Assembly: GCA_037954235.1 (NCBI GenBank)
Contig: JBBMOA010000004.1
Location: 29,530,420 to 29,594,419 of the forward strand
DNA length: 64,000 bases
Direction: 5' to 3'
Source of the DNA: Aulostomus chinensis
Lineage: Eukaryota; Chordata; Actinopteri; Syngnathiformes; Aulostomidae
The notes under the pieces were generated by a model that saw nothing but the letters and a program-made list of their open reading frames with translations, ran no database searches and was not told the DNA's origin. This document shows, one piece after another, positions 53,962 to 64,000 of this stretch (positions are counted from its first letter, which is position 1; each line of letters opens with the position of its first letter). Position numbers and translations under genes: made by a program.

Positions 53962-54503
53962 TGGTGAGATCTGTGACGCCATCTTGTGATAGTGGATTCA
54001 TTTATCTGCTATTTCAACACATTCAAGTTCATTATCCCTACATGTCAAAATACATTTGGTGTGGAGTTTTACTTTCTGGCCTCAATCATAATGTGTGCAT
54101 TTATTCTTCATGAACATTTCTCAGCTTTGTAAGTTTATGATATTTTGTCTTCCTCTGTTTTCTATTCCATTGTTGTTGATGATTCTATTGCAGGTTTGAG
54201 TTCCCTGTTGACTGAAGCAGAAACAGGAACAAAAAGCTGGAGGTGGTCAGAGCTCCAAGTTGGGACGCTGATATTAAAGTAGGAGATGAACACATCCAGG
54301 TTAGCCATCACTCTCAGAACCTGCTACTTTACCTCTTCAGAATGTAGCAGCATAGCATAGCTTCATCTCACCGGTTAGTGGCCCACTTTGATGTCTGGGA
54401 TATGAGGTTAAAGGTTCTTTACAGCTCTGAATGAAGGGTTTATAAAGTGTTAACAATGCCATGAATAACACAAGCATTCAGTAATCCTTGATAAAAGGAG
54501 ACT

Positions 54504-54832
54504 CACCATCAAGTTGGACAAGTTGAAGAACAAAAGGACTTCTCCACGATCACATTTATCCTCACTGGTCCATACTTGGGGACCTCTGTACTAAATGGAG
54601 AGTTGAGGAAATGGGCTTGTTGTGGCCCTGCGGTCCCCAGACCTCCTGTACAGTCACCAAGCGCTGGCAGACACTATCGTGATGGAACCAATTATTTTAA
54701 AATGACAGTAACAAGTAAGAAATAAGGCATGACAGCTTTGAAGGAACTTGTCCAGCACTGGTTTGTGAGTGGGTGTTGTCCTGTATTGGCAGGAAAAACT
54801 CCTTGAAATGTTTTTTCTTCAAAAGAAATGTG
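54504..54832 (-). repeat. Fold-back, right arm
   Basis: Reverse complement of 53625-53961 with a handful of substitutions (for example TACTTGGGGACC against CCCCAAGTACGG). Only its outermost 60 bp have a counterpart at 29395-29470. Confidence 0.85.
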
Positions 54833-56509
54833 TCCTTCTCATGTTGAGCTGTGGCCATCAGCTGACTGCTTTTCTTGCCACTGCCTTGCTGGCAGGAAAA
54901 GCCTGAGCAGAAATGAAGAGTGAGTTCAAGGCAGTAGATTTCACTCCATAGTTTCGGCCTTCATCCAGCAAGGAACCATAAATGATGATGTCAGCACTCC
55001 TCCAGCACGGCGATGCAGCTTAGAGAGGTCGGAGAACCACATGACTTCTCTCACTGGTTATTGATGTTTATCTGTGTCTATATATAATTTATGTCATGTA
55101 TATATTTGTATATTAATATGTTATTCATGTTACATAAAACATGTTAAACACGGAACGGCGTGGACACAACAAATGAGCTGGTTCAGAGACACGAGGCAAA
55201 AAAAGCTGGATGAACTCTTCTTCATTCCAAAAATGACTTCACCCTTGAACACTGACGTCAGGTCATTTTATAGGGTCCTCCATTTTTTCATTTATGTGAC
55301 GTTGCATATTAGGAAATAATTATAAAAAAATATATACATTTTGATGAAAACTATATTTGATCAGGAAAACTACATTGGGTCAAATAAATCCATCGTTAGT
55401 GACGGTGTTACTAATTTTAACTTTAGTGCTCTGGTGCTGATTGCCTCATTAAGATCTTCATGAAGAAATAAACTGAGATTTGTAAAAATGTTTTTTTTTT
55501 TTTTTTTACAGAGTTGGCAGTTGTCTGAGCATTGAATCTTTCTTTGTGTTGAGAACAAACCCTCAAAGCCTTCATGTTTCAGTTTGCTTCACAGCTAACA
55601 GACAAACACCTCTTAGCCTGGTTCTGGTAGTCCAGGTTTAAACACCAACACAAGGATTTTATGCTGATTTCTTCACATGCAGCTGAAATCTAGACTTCGA
55701 GTGTTCATGTGAGGTTACAGCTTCACGCCTATTTAGTTTTCAACAAATGTTAAGTCACTTTTATGCATTGAGCTTACTAACGAACTTTAGTCTCAGTAGC
55801 TGAATCTGTTAGGGGGAAGGCAGTGTGGACCGGCAGGAGCCTCCTACAAAATGCAATGGAGAGAAGAAGAAATCCTGAGGAGTCGCTATGAGATTGAAGT
55901 GTTAAAGACGTGGCTCCTTTGGTGGTGATAGGATTTGAGCTATTGACTCTATTTTTAGTTTATTTCAATGTTATTGCAAACATCAGCTGCTCACTTATCA
56001 GCTAGCAAGTAAACAACAGTATTGTTCAGTGTGCTAGCTGAAGTAGACCGAGCGGTCAGTTGAGTCTTTATTTCCATGTGTGCTCATGGTAGCAGGGGTT
56101 TAGATTTCTAAATGTGACCCTTTTACCACCGGCTCCAATATTAAAACCCACCTTAGGCTTACAGGGAACACTTTAACTCATTTCAAATATCCTGTATGGT
56201 AAAAGTCCCATCTGGAATAATTAATATCAATCTAGGGCAATGTATGATTCTCACTCTTAAATATTCAAATGGAGGCTATGGGGAGTACACTTGACCTTTA
56301 AACTCTGCTGTAAAGCTTCAGTAACAACACACAAATTCAATGAAACAACACAAGATTTCAGTTTAGAAAATGTATTAAAGGCTTGCAGAAAAACACATTC
56401 AAACCTTGAATAAACAAGACTATAGAAAATAAAAAGAACCCCGGGGTATATTGTTTGTCTCTCTTTCAACTGTCTAATTTTATTTCGAGTGCACTCATGT
56501 TTACTTTCG

Positions 56510-57045
56510 TTGGCCCGCTTTAGTTGGAGCTCATGATGGAAACCTTTACCAGATCCCCCCGTGTGTCGGTGAAGTCAACAATACCGGACCGCAGCCGATG
56601 AATCCCTCGCTCGTTATGGCAGCAACCGTCCCGCTCGCAGCAGCCCGCAGCAACAGACCTCCGTGATTCGGCAGCAGCGGCACATCCTCCGGCTCCGTCA
56701 GCAGCAGTGACGCGTCCTCCGTTAACGACTCTCTCCCGAGACGACTATCCGAAGCTCCTGTCCCGTCCGTGCAGCGGCGTCTCCATTCAGCGTGGACAGC
56801 GTTAGCCTAGCTCCCGCTAGCTTCTGTAACTGGACTTGCCTGGTGCTCAACAAAACACAATCGGTGGCGGAGAATCCGACTCACGCACTCCGATCACGTC
56901 GGTCAATTACAGTTCACAGTCCGTTACCGATAAAAACTCCTCTCCGACGACACACAGTCTCCAAACTCCGATAACGTTACGCCATTCACACGATTCCTCG
57001 CGCGCGTTTCTCCCGGAAGTGTAAACACTAAAAGGTCATGAACTC
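56510..57045 (-). promoter_or_regulatory. CpG-rich module, second full copy
   Basis: Reverse-orientation copy of 27500-28030, again CG-dense (CGCTCGTTATGGCAGCAACC, CGCGTCCTCCGTTAACG). Indels between copies (for example loss of 11 bp near 56995) shift all reading frames, arguing against coding function. Candidate promoter or 5' exon directed away from the 5S array. Confidence 0.4.
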
Positions 57046-58674
57046 ACGCACGTAACAGAATTACTTTAACATTTTTGAAAGACATTCACACCCCGTGAAA
57101 TGATGTTTTTTGAAAGTTACTAATTTTAAACAAATTTTATTGACATTTTAATATCTTCTTCATAAAATACTGATGTAAATTTTAGCTTAACCATGAACTG
57201 GCATTTTATTCTTATTTTATTCCTGTGAAAATCATGAAATAAATACCACTGATTTATCAGAGTTTTACATCAACCTAGGATTAAATTAAAGCTGCAGTCA
57301 GCGCTGTTTGGGCCTGAGCCTCCTCCCGCCCACCGGGGCCGAGTAGCAGGGGTCGTCCTGAATCCAGTTTTGAATTTTATGAAAGCGGTGGGACTTGTAC
57401 ACTGCAAGCAACTGCTGTAAATCTACCACAAGATTTCAATAGTATCACCGTTTATAAAATTACAGTACTTTGCCGTTAATTCTAATAGGAATCTGTTAAA
57501 TTACACCCCATGACTGTTTAACAGAACTATGCTGTAATGCTAAAATACAGTACTTCACTGTAAATAAATCAACAGTATCATGCAGTATCTTTGCCTTATG
57601 GACGCAAGGAGAATCTCCTGAGCTGCACATGTGAGGCCAGAGCCTTGGTTTTCGTCATCCATCTCAATCTCAGTCATTTGGTGAGTAGCGATTGCATTTA
57701 TTGTAGACACTGGCGCAAAGTCTGTAGGCCAGTGGAGGCTAAGTGAAGTTTCCAGTTTGTGTGGCGACACACACGAGTGGGGGGTGCACTTATTAAAATA
57801 TAATAGTGACCAAAGCCGGACAACGCCACCTTGGGAATTTTGCCCAAGGAAATAGTTAACGTACCGACCAAAAGGCACTCACAGGTTCATTTACTAATTG
57901 GCAGGAGACGTGGTTCCATGACAAAAATATTTTATTGTAAACAGGCCAGCAGATTAAAAAGATAACAAGAATGAATCTAAACAAGTCTGGAGCTTACCAG
58001 TGGGGGTGAGGGATCCCAAGGCAGAAGACACCCTGATCAATTGGGACATCACATTTAAAAAAAAAAAACACATGATTAAAGCAAAACAGGGGTGCACAGC
58101 ACACACAAGGAAAAGCGACGCCAGGACCGTGAGCTTCCAGTACCTGAAACGAAATGACAAGAATTATAATTTAACTCCAAAACTAAAAAAAAACAAAAAC
58201 CAGAACCAAACTCAAACCACAATTTAAAAATTAATTCGAGAAACAAGATTTAATTATTAAACACAAATTAGCAAGGAAAAATAATACAACCCAAAATAAC
58301 CAGAAACGAGTTCATTTCTCCATTGCTAGACCAGGGAGCTAACGGATAGCCGTCCAGCAGCTTGGTACACCCTGAAGCCCAAGCGGAGGAATGGGAAACA
58401 ATGCAGATCCAAACCTTCAGAGCACCATGAAGTACAGTTCAGTGGCGCCACACGGTGGACATCAGGATCTGGCAGACCCTGGTTAAACAAGGTGAATTAC
58501 TGAAACAACCTCCAGTTCAACACAGCGGATTCCAATTCGTTAACACAGAAGCAGAGCACTCCAGTGAATACAGTAAACAGTGAACAAACAAACAAGAAAA
58601 ACATGTGTAGATGGCCAGTAGGTCGCAGAACAGGCTAGTAGCAGAGCGGGCTAATAGAGCAGGAGCCTGTAACA

Positions 58675-58900
58675 AAGCAGGGTAGTCTGTAGCAAGACAG
58701 TAGCCAGAGCAAAGCAGGGTAGTCTGTAGCAAAACAGCAGCCAGAGCAAAGCAGGGTAGTCTTTAACAAAACAGCCAGAGCAAAGCAGGATAGTCTGTAG
58801 CAAAACAGCAGCCAGAGCAAAGCAGGGTAGTCTGTAACAAACAGCAGCCAGAGCAAAGCAGGGTAGTCTGTAACAAACAGCAGCCAGAGCAAAGCAGGAG
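58675..58900. repeat. 37-bp minisatellite, about 6 units
   Basis: Same unit as 1850-2340 but only about six copies, including two shortened TGTAACAAACAG units. Flanking sequence is the same on both sides, so units were lost here or gained in copy 1. Confidence 0.92.
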
Positions 58901-60217
58901 CATCTAGCAAAGCAGGATAGTCTGGCAAGACAGCGCCCGGTAGCAAAGCAGCAGCTAGTTCTTCCTCAGTGTCACGGCTCACCAGCTGTGCCAATCAGGT
59001 GTAGATCGCACGCGTGCAGAGCAAAGGGTTTCACAGCTAGTATGCTGTGGCAAACAGCCTCTGCACGTCAGATCGGGGGGGGGGGGGGGGGGGGGTGTTT
59101 CCCCACTCGCGGCGATTAAGGGACCGTGTCCCAAAAGCCGGACGCCTACAATTAAACACGTGAATATGAAAAACATGCATGATCAGCATGCAACACGAGC
59201 TACAGGGAGCTACTGCTACATACCAACACAGACGTTGGCGAGAAGGCAGACGTGAGGCGATCAGAGGCGGAAGCGAGGTGACCAGGAAGTGGGAGGACCG
59301 CAGACCCCAAGAGTAAGAGATTGACCAGGTAGATGCTGCCCCTATTTATAGAGCAGCGCCACACACTGGTTGGCTAATGATGGGACAAGCCAAGTCAGGC
59401 ATCACCAACCAGTCTCACTGCTAGGATGGGACCTCTCATCCTGCAACATTTGCATTGATAATTACACTCGGTGCACATCATGCTAGCCAGATTTAGCAGC
59501 TAGCCAAAATGTTGAAAATGCTTGCAAATTAATCCAAAAAACACAGAGTTGACTTTACTTTTTACATCTCGAGCCTCCACAAATTAATGTGTGCGACATC
59601 TGTATTTTGCCTGTGAATTCATGAAGCTTTCTGATAGTCTGAACCATTTTACAGTACACACAATATACGTGTCACACAACAGTTAAGTCGGTTCATATTA
59701 AGATGAGTGCACACTGACTGTGTTTACATGCAATTACGTTCCTCCATCTTGTGCTAGGCTACTGCTCTGGCATGAGTCTGTCTGATGGCATGATTACAGT
59801 GTACTTAAGGCCATAGATCAGAAGCTGTGGTTGTATTTGTTTAAAAAAGAGTGGTTTTAGCATCGTTCAAGTGCCTGCTCATTTGTGTTGATTTTTCTTT
59901 GTCTCTGATATTGCCTACAGATGCAGGAGCCTATTTTCCAGCTGCCCTGATCCTAGTAAGTACTTGCCTGTCCATCACATTTCACAGTTAATCAGTTATT
60001 TTTTCAGACCTCAAACATTGAAATAGACAACTATGTTATCTGGTCAAAGAAGCTGTTTTTTTCTTCTTCTTCTTCTCTTCTCTTTTCTCCCTGTTTTCTT
60101 GGATCTCCAACACTATATCTACATGTATATATTTGATGGCTTATAATGTCTCATTCATCTGAGTGAGTTCCAACACTCCTTTTTTAGGCACTTCATTGGA
60201 ATAAATCCTGAGAGTGT

Positions 60218-60510
60218 CTGCATGTTTTCCCTGTGCTGGTTCTCTCCAGGTACTCCAGCTTCCTTCCACAGTCCAAAGACATGCAAATGGAAATGCAACT
60301 CTAAATTGACCGTAGGTATGGCTGTGAGTGTGAATGGTTGTCTGTCAATATTTGTTGGCTGCGGTGGACTGCGATGGACCACTGACCTGTCCAAGGTAAT
60401 GTCCCCTCTGGGATAGGCTCCAGCCCCACCCTGTGACCCTTAACAGGATAAGCGGAAAAATGGATGGATGGATGGACAGATGGATGGATGGATGGATGGA
60501 TGGATAGATG
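60218..60510 (+). mobile_element. SINE-like repeat fragment with GGAT tail, copy 2
   Basis: Paralog of 3651-3946; the tail has a GGACAGAT interruption at a different place. Confidence 0.8.
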
Positions 60511-60583
60511 GGTGGGTGATCACTCACAGGACTGTGAGTCTCTCACTCTGACCGCTTCATGCTATGGGACTTACACTGACGTA

Positions 60584-60656
60584 ACCTGATTAGCTCAGTC
60601 AGTCGAGCATGAGACTCTTAGTCTCAGGGTTGTTGGTTCAAGCCCCATGTTGGGTG
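60584..60656 (+). tRNA. tRNA-Lys(CTT)-like gene, copy 2
   Basis: Same acceptor and T arms as 4017-4089, but the D and anticodon arms are nearer to a normal tRNA-Lys(CTT): GTCGAGCATGAGACTCTTAG. Anticodon stem GAGAC/GTCTC pairs fully around CTCTTAG-type loop bases. T-stem position 51-63 is mismatched as in copy 1. This is the more credible gene of the pair. Confidence 0.72.
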
Positions 60657-60840
60657 TTGATCTTAAACACCACTGCTTGTCCTCTCAGTTTTGAAAGCTT
60701 TGTTTTTAAATTGTCAGAAAAATCAGTGAATAAACAATACAAACTTAGGCTTTGTCAGAAATTCCATGCTTCCAAACTAACCAATATGAAAAAAACAAAA
60801 GGTGAGACTTTTTCATGCATTCGAAAAATTTGTATGCGCT

Positions 60841-61102
60841 TCATTGTATCCGCTTTCTATACTTCCATGCATCCCAGCTTATTTCTGTTAAGGGTTGCAG
60901 GGGGAGGCTGGAGCCTTTCCCAGTGGCTTTCAGGTGAGAGGCAGGTTTCACCCTGGACAGGTAGCCAGTCCATTGCAGACAGAATACCCACGCAGGCACG
61001 GAGAGAACATGCACACACCACACAGAAAGAACCTGTGCTCGAGCCAGGACTTGAACTTGCTTTGAGGCGACACTGTTAACCACGGTACCACCGTGCCACC
61101 CA
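60841..61102 (-). mobile_element. SINE-like repeat, minus orientation, copy 2
   Basis: Paralog of 4274-4535. Its head reads GGTGGCACGGTGGTACCGTG, one base closer to the consensus than in copy 1. Confidence 0.7.
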
Positions 61103-61429
61103 TTGACTGTAACACATTGTAAACAATATACACTCTTGTTATCATACAACACGTAGCCCTGTACAAAAATCAAATAAATTACATCGCATAAAAAGCATAA
61201 AAAGATGTGTTAAAAAGTTCAAAAATAAATAGAGTTCATGATCTTTAAAATTGGTTATAATGTGAGCAGGTTAAAAGCATAAATATAATATGTAACATTT
61301 AAAAAGTAAAACTATTTACAGTTAAAAAATAAATTCATATAAAGGTCTTTAAGTTCTCTGAGTCTGGAAAAGATCAGTGATCTGAGAATAAGGAGAGGGG
61401 AAGAAGCCGTGTTTATATGTAACCTCAAT

Positions 61430-62201
61430 TGTTACCTGTCAATCATTTCATTCCTGTTTTATCTTTGGGTGTATTAAGACCGCAAAAGCCAATCAGAGGA
61501 AAGTTACTGTGTAAGGGGTGGGACTAGTGGCGCAGGTTTGTGAGGTGAGTAGTTAGCGCGCATGGGGAGAGAAACAGAGGCAATGATCAGAGAGTTAAGA
61601 GGGGAGCCATCATTTGTGTGGAGAGCATTTAAGTTTATTTTGGAGGTCGACGACTGGTGGTCCTGATGTAAACTTCTGTGTGACCTTCGAGAGGTGAATA
61701 TTTATGCCTGTATTTGCGCTTTATCTAACTGTTATAGTGAAAAGAGACTGGATGTGTACATGGTTAGCGACGTGCTAGCTAGGGATAGCATTCCGTGCTA
61801 ATGTGCCTGCAGATCGTAGCTTTAGCGTTGTAATATTTTTGGAGCGAAAGTAAAGGTAATGCGAATTCGACACGAGATAATGTTTGATAATTGTGGCTAA
61901 ATTAAGATAATATGCTTGAAGGAGACGGACATTGGAGAGAGAGAGACGGGTTTCCATCCGATGGCTCTGCTGTTCTGCTGTGCCCTGTCCTGCTGTGTTT
62001 TCTTCTTCGTGACTTTCGCTGTCCCGCCATTGCGTGTGAGTGTTTGGATTGTGACTTCCACCGCCATTGCCATTACCATTCAGACTCTCATCCTCCATTC
62101 CCGTTCTCCCCCTTCTAATAAAACCCTGGATTTGTGAGGACTAACATACACATGCACTTGCTTTTATTGTGTGCTCAGCTGCGAGTGAAGCGGCCGTTAC
62201 A
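61430..62201 (+). other. LTR-like or promoter-to-polyA segment, copy 2
   Basis: Paralog of 4863-5634, beginning TGTTACCTGTC and ending CGGCCGTTACA. The AATAAAACCCTGG word is kept. Confidence 0.3.
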
Positions 62202-62994
62202 GTTGTGAAGCCCCGACCGCACACGAGCTTCAATAAACAGGCCTGAAACAGGTAAAAATTAAATTTAAGGTGTTTCATATGAATGTGTGTGTGCCCACAG
62301 GTAAAATATTGAGTTTTAGTTGTTGTAAATTAAAGAATACCGTTTTAGAAGGTAACTTAAGGATTCTGAAAGGGATTAAATATGATGTATAGTTTAAAAA
62401 AACAAAAGGGTTATCTTTTGTAGAGGAAACTTTTTTTCCTTACAATTGAGGTGTAAAGGATGACTTGAGGGTATTTTATGTGAAACTATCTAACTAAAAA
62501 AGATTTTTATTTTCAGTGAAACGACAGTTCAGAACCAAGAAAGACACTGTTTGTTTTGTTTTGAAAATCCTCTTACTCATTGTTAATAATTTTGTTCATT
62601 GTATTTTTATAATACAAGAATATATTCAATTTTTATTTCATCCATCTCTGTGAACAAGTACCTGTGAAGGATTAATTTGCAATTCTTTTAACTTCAGCTT
62701 GAGGAAAGGGCAGCTTTGAGTCTTTGGGGACCAGCATGAGAGACCTTCCTCACGCACTTCTTCTTGAAGCGCCTTTCCGCAGCTTTGAAATTGAATGTCA
62801 TGCAGCGTGTAATTTGAAGTCGACAGGTGGCAGATGCAGTACTTTTCTCTCGATGACATCAACATTCTTTTCTTTTATTGACAGGACACCTATTTGGCGT
62901 GTGAAAAGACCGTGAGGCTGTTGCGCTTCACTTTTTTTCTGAGGTTGTAAAGTGAGTGAAATGGATATAGAGCCCATGTGTGTAAGCGTCAAGG

Positions 62995-63113
62995 GCTTAC
63001 GGCCATACCGCTCTGAACACGCCCGATCTCGTCTGATCTCGGAAGCTAAACAGGGTCGGACCTGGTTAGTACTTGGATGGGAGTCCGCCTGGGAATACCA
63101 GGTGCTGTCAGCT
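62995..63113 (+). rRNA. 5S rRNA, array 2 copy 1
   Basis: 119 nt with A16G, G56A, G66A, A90T and A115C. G56A and G66A fall in the A box and intermediate element, A115C in helix I; a decayed edge copy. Confidence 0.9.
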
Positions 63114-63424
63114 TTTTTGTTTCTTTGTGAGGAAAGGGCAGCTTTTAATCTTTGGGGACCAGCATGAACAAGCTTCCCTCACACACCTTTTCTTGAAGCG
63201 CCTTTCTGCAGCTTTGGAATGGAATGTCATGCAGTGTGTAATTTGAAGTAGACAGATGGCAGATGCAGTACTTTTCTCTCGATGACATCAACATTCTTTT
63301 CGTCGTATTTACAGGACACCTATTTGGCGTGTGAAAAGACCCTGAGGCTGTTGCGCATCACTTTTTTTCTGAGGTTGTAAAGTGTGTGAAATGGATATAG
63401 AGCCCATGTGTTTCAGAGTCAAAG

Positions 63425-63543
63425 GCTTACGGCCATACCACTCTGAACACGCCCTATCTCGTCTGATATCGGAAGCTAAGCAGGGTTGGGCCTGGTTAGT
63501 ATTTGGATGGGAGACCGCCTGGGAATACCAGGTGCTGTAAGCT
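63425..63543 (+). rRNA. 5S rRNA, array 2 copy 2
   Basis: 119 nt with G31T, C44A, C63T and C78T. Confidence 0.91.
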
Positions 63544-63852
63544 TTTTTGTTTCTTTGTGAGGAAAGGGCAGCTTTGAGTCTTTGGGGACCAGCATGAGCG
63601 AGCTTCCCTCACACACTTTTTCTTGAAGTGCCCTCCGCAGCTTTGGAATGGAATGTCATGCAGTGGTTAATTTGAAGTAGACAGATGGCAGATGCAGTAC
63701 TTTTCTCTAGATGACATCAACATTCTTTTCTTTTATTGACAGGAAACCTATTTGGCGTGTGGAAAAACCCTGAGGCTTTTGCGCTTCACTTTTTTTCTGA
63801 GGTTGTAAAGTGAGTGAAATGGATATAGAGCCCATGTGTGTAAGAGTCAAGG

Positions 63853-63971
63853 GCTTACGGCCATACCACTCTGAACACGCCCGATCTCGTCTGATCTCGG
63901 AAGCTAAGCAGGGTCGGGCCTGGTTAATACTTAGATGGGAGACCGCCTGGGAATACCAGGTGCTGTAAGCT
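63853..63971 (+). rRNA. 5S rRNA, array 2 copy 3
   Basis: 119 nt with G75A and G81A only; neither change is seen in array 1 in this form. Followed by a long T-run (10 Ts). Confidence 0.94.
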
Positions 63972-64000
63972 TTTTTTTTTCATTGTGAGGAAAGGGCAGC

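Larger units (their letters stand above)
53968..57412 (+). repeat. Flank segment, arm 2 of the large inverted repeat
   Basis: Reverse complement of 27110-30023, plus about 590 bp at 54565-55155 absent from that arm. In direct orientation its right part (56838-57412) continues into the copy of 1-6128, so it shows what probably precedes position 1. Confidence 0.9.
56838..62698 (+). repeat. Flank of 5S array 2; copy 2 of the large direct duplication
   Basis: Aligns with 1-6128. Differences are single substitutions, small indels and the minisatellite contraction. Sub-parts: MITE-like repeat 57410-57600, non-coding 57600-58670, non-coding 58905-60217 with the G21 run, AT-rich 61103-61429 and the array junction 62202-62698. 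None of these holds a supportable gene. Confidence 0.9.
62699..64000 (+). repeat. 5S rDNA tandem array 2 (first 3 units; runs off the window)
   Basis: Same orientation and period (430 and 428 bp) as array 1, beginning at the same point of the spacer. Spacers keep the TATAG-like element and T-run terminators. Unlike array 1 its first gene is full length. Confidence 0.97.

Overview
The window looks like teleost fish nuclear DNA. It carries Pol III 5S rRNA genes of vertebrate type in a tandem array, eukaryotic tRNA genes and tRNA relics, L2- and L1-clade LINE pieces, a hAT element with spliceosomal introns, tRNA-headed SINE-like repeats with TGGA tails, and long CA, GA, CATC and poly-C tracts. 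No bacterial-style operon and no convincing single-copy host protein gene is visible. The species cannot be named from sequence alone.

Layout. (1) 1-6128 is a flank made of a CpG-rich module, an ACAGT/ACTGT-rich MITE-like repeat, a 37-bp minisatellite, two SINE-like repeats, a tRNA-Lys(CTT)-like gene and an LTR-like segment. (2) 6129-13969 is a 5S rDNA array of 18 copies with a period of about 428-430 bp. (3) 14000-22800 is a decayed tRNA-gene region: Lys(TTT), Phe(GAA), Ser(AGA), Ser(GCT) and fragments of Phe, Ala and Arg, interspersed with diverged repeats. (4) 22833-26492 is a hAT element encoding a TTF-zinc-finger/DUF4371 transposase-like protein on the minus strand in three exons, broken by one frameshift. 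(5) 27110-30023 is an inverted copy of the segment at 53968-57412. (6) 30900-35790 is a nearly full-length L2-clade LINE with ORF1 (CxxC motifs and SGNH esterase-like domain) and ORF2 (endonuclease and reverse transcriptase). (7) 36000-53960 is mostly old repeat sludge: tRNA-His, an L1 fragment joined to a second L2 fragment, a solo LTR with a visible 5-bp target duplication, a 40-bp-arm hairpin, SINE copies, a tRNA-Ala inside a fold-back, and internal direct repeats. (8) 53625-54832 is a fold-back. (9) 56838-62698 repeats 1-6128 in direct orientation and leads into a second 5S array (62699 to the window end, 3 copies seen).

How it fits together. The same flank precedes both 5S arrays, so flank plus 5S array appears to have been duplicated as a unit. 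A partial inverted flank copy lies between them. The 24-kb interval between the inverted arms holds most of the tRNA relics and transposons. Individual 5S copies differ from the window consensus at recurrent positions, some shared between non-adjacent copies, which suggests patchy unequal exchange rather than uniform homogenisation. None of the 21 copies matches the consensus exactly.

Limits: boundaries of diverged repeats are by eye, tRNA calls are by manual folding, and transposon family names rest on protein motifs without a database search.
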